Both the position numbers and the translations under genes were made by a program. Shown here piece after piece: positions 56,330 through 64,000 of a stretch of DNA of 64,000 nt. The notes under the pieces are model-generated. The model did no database searches. It was not told the DNA's origin and was given only the letters and a program-made list of their open reading frames with translations. Numbering within the stretch: the first letter of the stretch is position 1; each line of letters starts with the position of its first letter. Source of the stretch: Hermatobates lingyangjiaoensis (taxonomy: Eukaryota; Arthropoda; Insecta; Hemiptera; Hermatobatidae); NCBI GenBank assembly GCA_026182355.1, contig JAPFBL010000035.1, positions 3,105,501 to 3,169,500 on the forward strand. Reading direction: 5' to 3'.

Positions 56330-59300
56330 GTGTGGTGTTTGTGTGTGCGTTTGTGTATGTGTATGTGGTTGGGTGGGTAGTGTATATCCAAAAGCTTGTG
56401 TACACACTACATTTCACAATTTTTGATGCATCAAATTCATATTTTACAAAAAAAATGGGCCTCAGAAAAAGTTTTTTTTTCTAACCAGTTCATTAAATAA
56501 CAATGAAATTTTGCCAGGAAATTTAACAGAAAATTATCAATTTATAAAAAAAATTGTGAATGTTCAATTACCGCAAAGAGCAATAAAGCTATAAAACCGA
56601 ATATTCTTCCTGGACTAATGGATCACCGCTATACTTGGATTTGTTTACATTTATTTACATTGTTTAAATTGACTTCGAAATATTTTGAGTGAATCCAGAT
56701 AAAATAAAACTGATGTATAGATGTTTAATCAAAAAAATTGAAATGAAATACTTAATATGCGATATAAGGAGAATAAAATTCTTACATGTAAAAAATCAAC
56801 GCGAATCAAATATATAATTTCTGATGCTTTCCATGGTATGAAGGATTTGTCTAACAAAATGCTCTAATCAATCTATATGCTGCACCCTTGAACAAAACGT
56901 CTTATAGGAAATAGATTTTCTTGTCTTTATGAATCATATTATTTTTGGGTAATATTAAAGTATGAGGAATGGGTCCTTTCATAATATCCTAGTCTAGTAG
57001 CTCATATTTATTCTTTCTTAAAAATGTCTAGCTATATTGCTATATTGTTCTAGCTATACAATTTTTAAACTATACTGAGAAGCCAGGTTTGAATTTGATT
57101 TGAGTATGCAAAACTGGCTAATTACTAATATATTTTTTTCTAAGATATTTTTACAGCAACCTTTTAACAAAGTATAGCAGGCAGGTAAAAGCTAACACTC
57201 GCTCAGAGTAAATTAGATGTTTATAATTTTTGAGAAATGGAAAGGAAAGTAATTTTATAATATATCAAAAGGTAAACACAATTCAAAATTGAAAACATTC
57301 TTTAAAATATAATAAATAAAATTACCCTACATATGACTAAAGATCGTAAATTGTTTGAAACATTGTAAAACACTCATTTATAAAAATCAAAACAAAAATT
57401 TTAGTTCATATCAATGCAGTATTTCGCAACGCCCTTCATACGCCAGGACTCCTTAAATTATTTGTACAATACTATTACTAGTGTTCCGGAGATATGATAT
57501 ATAAAGCGTAAGTATATTTTCATTAATTTATATTAATTTATTAATTTCATTATTAATCAATTAAATTGAGATTTAGAGAATAAGACGCAATGATTTCGAA
57601 CATAACTATATTGGATAAAAAGATAGGACTTTAAACCAGGGATATAAAATACACATTAAGCATTCAATCAGAGAAAGAATAAATTAAAGTAATTTTAAAA
57701 TTTTCAGAACAACAAAAAAAGTATTTTTTTCAATGAAGTATAAACATTTTGACTTCTAGTTAAATTGTTAAAGCTTTGATGAGACAAAAATCATTATCTT
57801 GTTAACCAGTTTGATATTTTTTTACTTATAGTAAAGTTGAGTGTAGGCCACTTCAGATTTTTTCAAGTAAGATTTAAACAATGATTTATGTTATATTTCT
57901 TATGTCTGTTAGTTTAATGAAAAAGAGATTTTGTTTTTGTTAATATTTATACCAAGCCTGACTTTGTATACCAAATGAGAGATATAAAATATTAACTGTC
58001 TGAAGAAATACAATTTTTAAGATCAGCCCTTGGTCTTTCTGGTTTCATACTCTCTCTGTATCGCTTTCCTTCCTATATTGAGTAACTCATAGATTTTAGT
58101 CAAACTGAAGTACGTAAATTTTTTTAGATGAGTAACCAATATCCTAAAAAATTATTAGTGAAAAATTTTTTAAGAGGCATTCATATTAAATAAGAGTGGA
58201 TTCCCCATAGTTTTCTAAACCAAATCTTTTATCTTGACATTAGGTTATTAAATACTACTGAAATCAACTTACACATAGTAACATTCGTGTCTCCTTTCCC
58301 TTGAATCGGAAGCACCATCAGTTTGCCGTCGATTGTGTAGTCTCCTAGAATCTGTCCCGGCTCTTGAAGTTTGAAGTTGATATCAATTTCATATTTATCC
58401 CAATCAACTCTAAAAAATGCGTTTATTATAACCATGAGTATTATAGGTAACAGTAACAGTGAGTATTATAACATGGTAACAGTAGGGAAATCATTTTTAA
58501 AAATTGACGTTATCTGATTAAAATACAAGGTGTTCCAAAAGTAACCGAACTAAGTTGGTGACCAAAGTGTTTCCTATTATTAAAGAGTTGCCCAATTTCA
58601 GTGATCTTCATTTTCAACAAGATGAAGCATTTGTTAAAAATGAGTCACAAATTTTTTTTCTATGAGGAGTTCTAAGGAACGCAGTTTATGCTAACAAGCC
58701 GAGGACAATTGATGGGCTAAATATTTGGCGAGAATGGAACCAAATTTCAGAGGAAGCTTGTCAGAGAGTATGTCATAGTGTTGTCAAAAGATGTCGTGAT
58801 TGTATTGCAGTTGAGGGTGGACATTTTGAACATTTTTGAACAATTAATATAGCCATCAAATTCGTTGTTTCTGATTAATAATTGTTATTAATGTTTGTGG
58901 TTCTGTTACTTTTGGGACACTCTATAAAGACAACGCATAGGAAATGCCTTACGAGAAATAAGGTCTTTTGAGCATTAAATTTCCTACCCAGTCTCAAAGA
59001 CAATGGAGGTGATTAGGTTAACTTACGTTTAAGTTTCAATGGATCCATGGCACTTACTTGAGGTCGGTGATCTTGAGGGAGCTGTAGCCAGTGAAATCTA
59101 CATTAAAAAAAGTTAAATTGATGGTGACAGGTCCACTGCCACCTTGTTGAATAATTAGTCTATCAAAGTGAAATGGATCCACAGGAATTACACCTAGAGA
59201 CTTTTTGCCTACAACACAAAGAATAATTTAAACAACACTCAATATGGTACAAACACTTTACAGTATCAGCTTTTTACAATTAATAACTATTACTAAGTTC

Positions 59301-61644
59301 TTACTAAATGAAAATCAATATCAAATTAACGACAAAAGTTGAAAAATTTGGAAACCATACTTGAGGACTTACGAGGTTGATGCTAATATAACGAGACTGA
59401 TTCTGAAACAACATTTTATTTTATATTTAGATAAATATTCACATATTAACTCCTAATGAACTACCTCTATCTATACCTAGGGTAGGTAGGTTGCAGTGGC
59501 AGTCCCAAAACAGAACGCACATAGGCCGAATATTTACTCATTGTAATACCAGACAAAGAAGATGATTCTACATTGGGAGCCCTAAAGTTTGCTTAACTCG
59601 AGTAGGGATGTTAATTAGAGTAGGGATCATTAAAAGAGTACCTGACATCGTACAGGCTCAGCAGAGACCGTTTAACGTACTCTCCCTGAGACGAAGTGCT
59701 CAGATTTATTCATCTCCCATCAAATAAAATCGAGGGTCAGAGTGGGTGTATTGAACCCCGGACCTACCAATTCAGATGCGAGCATGTTATCACTGTACTA
59801 ACCTGGTCCCCATCTATGCATACTTCGTTCTAAGCTCATTTGTAGTGTTCAAGACTTCTGCGAGCTCTTCCACTAACCCTGCCCCTTTATCTTTTACAAC
59901 TTTTACTGTTTGAAAGTTTCCTTCGTTTAATAGAAATTTCCATCTTGGGAAACAGATAAAAGTCACATTGCGCCAAATCTACGAAGAAGACTGATACTGG
60001 AATACTATACTTAGTTAGAAACATTTTGATGAGTAATGAAGTTTACACCGGAGCACTGTTTGGTGAAAACCCCAAGATGATGTTTTCCATAATTCATAGT
60101 TTTTTTTTCCTAATTTTCTTCACAAATCTAGACAAGAACCTTAAGATAGTAAAGATAATTAGCAGTTTAACCTTCAAGAATCCATTAATGACAAAGTATC
60201 ACAGGGATATTGAAGGGAAAAAATCAATCATCATTGAATTTTAATTTTCCCATTCAGATTTTATAAATCATCTTAGTAAATTTGTGATTTTTCACTGTTT
60301 AATTTCTTGTTCATCACTAATAAATTAGGTTTCATCGCATATTATCACTTCTTCAAAGAAGTTTGAGTGGTTTTGAAGGCCAATTAAAGTATCAGCACAA
60401 ATGAAGATATCGTACAAAGTTTTACTTTTTGCCCAATTTGAGAATTTTTGACTTCAGTTTTTCTCATACTTTGTGAATATTAGTATAACTTTGTAAAATT
60501 TGCCTAATATATTTTTTGCCAATTTCTACTGTTTCATCAATCTTAAGAATACATGACGACGGTCAGCTGGATCACACTAAGGATCTTCTCAGTATTATTA
60601 CTGTGAAAGTGTGCCCTTCCAAGAGCGTCCTGAGCCTGCTTCATCCTCAGTCTGTTGTCACCCATCTTCGAAACCTTTTAACTCTCAAAACTTTTTAAAA
60701 ATATAATAAATATTCATTTCCATAATATTAAAATATAATTTTCAAAAGCAGGTTTTTTCAATGTTTATAGGAAACTCTACGATAATTTATAAATCTACAA
60801 AAAATACTTGTAATTTTTTCGAAAAAAAAAGCAATGTTATTTAATAGAAATAGACCCAGAAAAATAAATTGACAAGCCTGAGAAGGGTGTCTGAGGAGAG
60901 AGGTTAGAATACACAGCGCATGAGCAGATAGCCTGTTGTTCCTAGGCTATGTTATTCCTATGTTGTTCCTAGGCTAGGCTATGTATGTTTAGTCAGTTTT
61001 GTTACTCTATAGCCACATTTCATATAACCAAGCCTTACAATATCTAATAAAACATACTGTTTGATGTTGCAGAGGCCAGTGACGTTTTAAAAAACTAATT
61101 TAATATCTTAAATGAGATAATTTTTAAGGTAATTAAGATAATTTTTAATATATATACTGTTTTTATATAAATTATGCCATCATTAATATATAATATATGT
61201 GTATAAATATATAAAACTTGATAAAAGAATCAAATGTGAAGTAGAAACTAAATAAAAATTTATCAGGATTCAATTAGTTCTTCAGATTCAAATGAATCTC
61301 TCAATGCTGACTTTTCTGTTATTATTTAAAACCTTTTCCATAGGCAGAATTAAAAAATTTTGAGACAGAAAACTTAAGTTGTGTATAGAGATTTTTTAAA
61401 AGAATACAATTTGAAAATTTCAACAACTGTCTAGTTTAAATAAACAGGTGACATTTCTGTTTATCCAACCTAGACTCTGGACGGATGTTGAAATTCTCAA
61501 ATTGTATTCTTATAAAACATCTCTATGTAATAATAATAAGTTGAAAGTGAAAATACTTACCGTCTTTCAACGAAGTTACGGCTGATTCTATAGCCCCTTT
61601 TAAACATGTTATGTCTGTTTTAGGACATTTTGTCCATTTCTCCG
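55115..61644 (-). CDS. JHBP/takeout family protein, gene 3 (exons 2-6; exon 1 off-window)
   Basis: Exons on -: 61561-61644, 59058-59208, 58273-58409, 55896-56045 and 55115-55266. Sizes (84, 151, 137, 150, 152 nt) and phases are the same as in gene 1. No signal-peptide exon is visible up to 64000, which fits the long first introns of genes 1 and 2 (3.0 and 6.7 kb). Hallmarks are EKWTKCPKTDITCLKGAI (cysteine spacing as in gene 1), LGVIPVDPFHFDRLIIQQGG, GDYTIDGKLMVLPIQGKGD, WFGNLFNGVKNL and MNKFLNENWRSLLAEMKV. It ends with TAG rather than TAA. The role is as for gene 1. It differs most in exon 5 (FNVKNAEFFMDAEKA), which may change the ligand pocket. Confidence 0.92.
55896..56045 (-). CDS. JHBP gene 3 exon 5
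   Basis: 150 nt, donor GTATTT. Encodes ASSQLILKGSELKKGGKT and EKATIWFGNLFNGVKNL. Confidence 0.94.
56203..57868 (+). mobile_element. TIR repeat family A, copy 4
   Basis: The left end has TTTTACTATACGTAAAG, the right end TTACTTATAGTAAAGTTGAG and TGTAGGCCACTTCAG. The family's TG tract has grown to a long (GT)n at 56295-56329. It lies in intron 4 of JHBP gene 3. Confidence 0.65.
56295..56329. repeat. (GT)n microsatellite
   Basis: Uninterrupted TGTG run of about 34 nt, expanded within the family A copy. Confidence 0.9.
58273..58409 (-). CDS. JHBP gene 3 exon 4
   Basis: 137 nt. Encodes VDWDKYEIDINFKLQEPG and GDYTIDGKLMVLPIQGKG. Confidence 0.94.
58526..58924 (+). mobile_element. Tc1/mariner-type deletion derivative
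   Basis: The left end GTGTTCCAAAAGTAAC and the right end, with complement GTGTCCCAAAAGTAAC, form TIRs of about 25 bp flanked by TA on both sides. The interior keeps a transposase C-terminus: FQQDEAFVKN, then RNAVYANKPRTIDGLNIW, VVKRCRDCIAVEGGHFEH and a stop. The central catalytic part is deleted. It lies in intron 3 of JHBP gene 3. Confidence 0.8.
59058..59208 (-). CDS. JHBP gene 3 exon 3
   Basis: 151 nt, acceptor TTGTAG. Encodes KKSLGVIPVDPFHFDRLI and INLTFFNVDFTGYSSLKI. Confidence 0.93.
59481..59811 (-). repeat. tRNA-derived SINE, copy 7
   Basis: Complement of the family: AGGTTGCAGTGGCAGTCCC at the left (tail), CTGACATCGTACAGGCTC in the middle, and the A-box complement with AACCTGGTCCCC at the right. 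Confidence 0.8.
59830..60705 (-). pseudogene. Mariner transposase, heavily decayed
   Basis: On -, after frame changes, it reads EDEAGSGR, FFEEVIICDET, and near the end LAQCDFYLFPKMEISIK. These match the mariner pattern (SGRPST, ...GDETW, LAPCDFFLFPKLK). The catalytic order survives only in traces. It lies in intron 2 of JHBP gene 3. Confidence 0.6.
61260..61525. repeat. PLE pseudo-LTR fragment and inverted twin
   Basis: 61262-61355 is a degenerate - copy of the TTCTGCC...GGCA module. 61388-61420 (AGAATACAATTTGAAAATTTC) is mirrored by 61488-61524. Confidence 0.45.
61561..61644 (-). CDS. JHBP gene 3 exon 2
   Basis: 84 nt, donor GTAAGT. Encodes EKWTKCPKTDITCLKGAI and ESAVTSLKD. Confidence 0.92.
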
Positions 61645-61954
61645 CTAAAAAGATACATTGATTATTTTTCATCAGATTATTTTTAAAATATAGTCTATTT
61701 ATATATTTTAAACATATATATTTTAAACATATATAGAATATTTGATTAACCATAAATAAAGCAAATCTAATTAAACACAATCAGAATTACAACAATTAAT
61801 GGATTCAATTTCAGTTTCGCAGGGGCAAATATTATTCTTAGGGTTGGCAACATAACCAATAATCTTACCCTTTATGTTGTGAAAGCAATCAATTTTCTTA
61901 TTATGATTTACTGTTAGGCCTTGACGCCATAAACTTATTCAAAACGAAAATTTA

Positions 61955-63895
61955 AATATTTTACAAAAGAGATTGATCATAAAAAAATAATGAAACTAGA
62001 TGACTTAGAGATAATAGTCGATCAAAATGGATCAAATAATTACTTTGAAATTAATTGGAATAAAAGTGTAGATAATATGCAGGTTGAAATAAAGCTAGAT
62101 CATCTAACAGAGGAAAATAAGAAATCTGAGATATATGTAACGTGATCGATAATTACAGACAAATTTGATATGTACATAATAGATCAAACCAAGCTGAAAT
62201 TATATTAATACGCGATCAATATGTTACTTCCAGACCTTACAAATGTTCTATTCCTGTTGAAAAAGGCATTTCTATTCAGATTTAATTAATTGGAAGCTGA
62301 TTTAATAGAAGAGTTGATGAGCCTACGCATCATCAGCAACACTTGCTTTCAAAAAGATGATGGACGTACATCAAGACTTCTTGTAGTCTTTCACAAATCT
62401 AATAAATTAATAAAAGCTGAATCCTTCTATTTTGCCACAGTAAATGATGTTATAGATAAGGTATCAATTGTCGCTATTTGAAAGTTACCGACATAAATTC
62501 AGCAGTTTGGTGCATTCGTCTGAACAATGCTGACCGAGAGGAGACATCATTTATCATAAAAGCATGGAAATTTCAATTAATTCAGTTCTTTATTTCGACC
62601 TTAAGAATATGCCAGCATTTTTCAACGCTTTTTATTACACATAATATGAAGAAATAACCTATATGATTATTTATATAGGTTATTTCTTCTATTATAAGCA
62701 TAGAAGAAATAAATTATATTCTGTGACATCAAATTATATAGGTGACATCCTTATCCTTATATTTTGAAAGAATATGAGGTGATCACATTCAACTTATGGC
62801 AAAATTACATGGTGTTCTAAGTTTTGAAAGACTAAAAATAAACTTAGTAAAATGTGATTCGGAGCAACTTCAGACAGACTCAATTTATAGGGGCCTTGCT
62901 GCCACCTTAAAGGAACCACGAGCAGATGAACAACTCCATTCGGTGGCATATTTCTGCAGAAAATTGTCTGAACGAGAAAAAAAAATGGATGTAATACGGT
63001 TAATATATACAGCAATCAACGATGCAATTAAGCACTGGCAGTATTACCTAATTGGAAGGCGATTTATCGTATGCAGTAACCACAAACCACTTGAGAATTT
63101 CAGGACAAAATCATGCCCTGATGAAATGTTAGGTGATTTAGTTAATTATTTAACCCATTTCAACTTCAAGGTAATCTACAAAAAAAGGAAAGAGAATATT
63201 TTAGCCGATTTCCTATCGCGTTACTCCGTTCTCGAATACTTTGACAATAAGGACGCTATTAAAGTAGTCAATCTAATAGAACTAACAGAGATTTTATACG
63301 ATCAAAAACATAATGATTATGACAACAGCAAGAAGACGGGGATGCACAATGTTATTTTCAAGAAAGTGGAAAACGAGCCTAGAATATTTGTTTCGACTGA
63401 TTTTGGGAAAAAGTTGTTCAAGCTTATTGCCTTATTGGTGTTGCCTAAATGCTCGCTACAATTAGACTGTACTTTACTTCAAAAATTTCGATTTTTTTTT
63501 GTAGGTGCATTTTCTAAAAGGTGTTACATTTGTATTGAAAATACGATGTGAAAAAGAAGAGTAATTCGTCTGATGTCTAAACTTGGTCCAGCTAGAGAAC
63601 CGTTTGAAATAATGTCAACTGATACAGTTGGGGGTTTCAGTGGAAACCGATCTAGAAAAAAAATACATGCACATTCTGGTTGACCATTTTAGTAGGTATG
63701 CCTGGATATCCACATTATGTAAACAAAGCTCAAATATTTTATAAACCCCTTTGCCAAAATAACGAAGACAAATAAAATAAAGATAATACTATATGATCAG
63801 CACACCGGCATTAACTCTGAAGATTTTAAGACTTGCCTTTCTAATATAAATATTCAATTCATTACATGCATTGATTGCCCGCAATCAAATGATCT
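61955..63895 (+). pseudogene. Ty3/gypsy pol remnant (RT, RNase H, integrase)
   Basis: Pieces appear in gypsy order. 61960-62150 is open (KYFTKEIDHKKIMKLDD), of uncertain role. 62280-62480 matches the RT start (EADLIEELMSLRIIS, FHKSNKLIKAESF). 62796-63230 carries the RT end and RNase H (KINLVKCDS, LHSVAYFCRKLSEREKKM, FIVCSNHKPLENF, ENILADFLSRYS). After a stop, the integrase core reads REPFEIMSTDTVGGFSG and, in another frame, KIILYDQHTGINSEDF, giving the first two Asp residues. The middle of RT is missing and several stops are present, so it is inactive. No LTR is seen in the window. Confidence 0.8.
62796..63551 (+). CDS. Open stretch: gypsy RNase H region
   Basis: 251 open codons inside the gypsy remnant. 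Residues 1-30 are RT-thumb-like and 45-150 RNase H, including SYFCRKLS-like and NHKPLE motifs. From about 160 on it loses similarity. It is probably not expressed as a protein of its own. Confidence 0.5.
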   Translation: MAKLHGVLSFERLKINLVKCDSEQLQTDSIYRGLAATLKEPRADEQLHSVAYFCRKLSEREKKMDVIRLIYTAINDAIKHWQYYLIGRRFIVCSNHKPLENFRTKSCPDEMLGDLVNYLTHFNFKVIYKKRKENILADFLSRYSVLEYFDNKDAIKVVNLIELTEILYDQKHNDYDNSKKTGMHNVIFKKVENEPRIFVSTDFGKKLFKLIALLVLPKCSLQLDCTLLQKFRFFFVGAFSKRCYICIENTM

Positions 63896-63899
63896 AAAC

Positions 63900-64000
63900 C
63901 AGTGGTCTTCAACCTTTTTCCACGTACCGCCCATTTTTGTAAGTTCTGGAAAAGTAAAATTTCTCACCGCCCACTAACATTTTATCAAAAAAGTCCCCCA
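63900..64000 (+). mobile_element. hAT-like terminus cut by window edge
   Basis: CAGTGGTCTTCAACCTTTTT, followed by CACGTACCGCCC, is a typical hAT 5' terminus. It starts inside the gypsy remnant; the preceding 8 bases, ATCTAAAC, would be the target duplication. Confidence 0.55.

Noticed and set aside
56187..56484. ORFs of 76-80 codons with His/Thr or Cys/Val runs
   Set aside because: Translations of the (GT)n microsatellite.
62796..63551. Long ORF as a host gene
   Set aside because: Its motifs are retrotransposon RNase H, and RT and integrase pieces flank it with stops.

Overview
The window is AT-rich nuclear DNA of an arthropod, almost certainly an insect. Genes have short exons, GT..AG introns and introns crowded with eukaryotic transposons. 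Three genes belong to the JHBP/takeout family (haemolymph juvenile hormone binding protein fold), which is an insect family. I cannot name the species; a hemipteroid insect is only a guess.

Layout. (1) 1-11022, + strand: the last five exons of a gene I do not recognise, including an 8.3 kb last intron that holds a hAT-type element with a LINE fragment, a TIR-repeat fragment and a Helitron inside it. (2) 12821-24361, - strand: JHBP/takeout gene 1, six exons, 242 residues, apparently intact. (3) 24.4-32.9 kb: intergenic DNA with SINEs, a 68-bp tandem repeat, a GC-rich block and a dense field of Penelope-like element (PLE) pieces inserted in (TA)n runs. (4) 32878-45299, - strand: JHBP gene 2, six exons, 243 residues, intact. 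(5) 45.3-55.1 kb: a second PLE field, a LINE 3' end and a Helitron with both ends. (6) 55115-61644, - strand: JHBP gene 3, exons 2-6; its signal-peptide exon must lie beyond the right edge. (7) 61.9-64.0 kb: a decayed Ty3/gypsy pol region and the start of a hAT-like element.

The three JHBP genes are head-to-tail copies with the same intron phases and nearly the same exon sizes (55, 84 or 87, 151, 137, 150 and 152 nt). Parts of the last intron are also shared, so they arose by tandem duplication and then grew by different transposon insertions. Products should be secreted carriers of small hydrophobic ligands; no enzyme pathway is encoded.

The most unusual content is the PLE material. Many short units combine a hammerhead-ribozyme-like motif (CUGANGA core, GAAA core, self-complementary stem III) with the first codons of a PLE ORF. 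They are bounded by (TA)n and often built as inverted twins. Five units share one architecture: the 5' end is an inverted copy of the ORF start that runs about 13 codons further than the ORF copy at the 3' end. A second striking object is a palindrome with two arms of about 450 bp that look identical by eye (18864-19784), inside intron 2 of JHBP gene 1.

All coordinates, splice sites and translations were worked out by eye; family names rest on recognised protein motifs and terminal sequences, not on searches.
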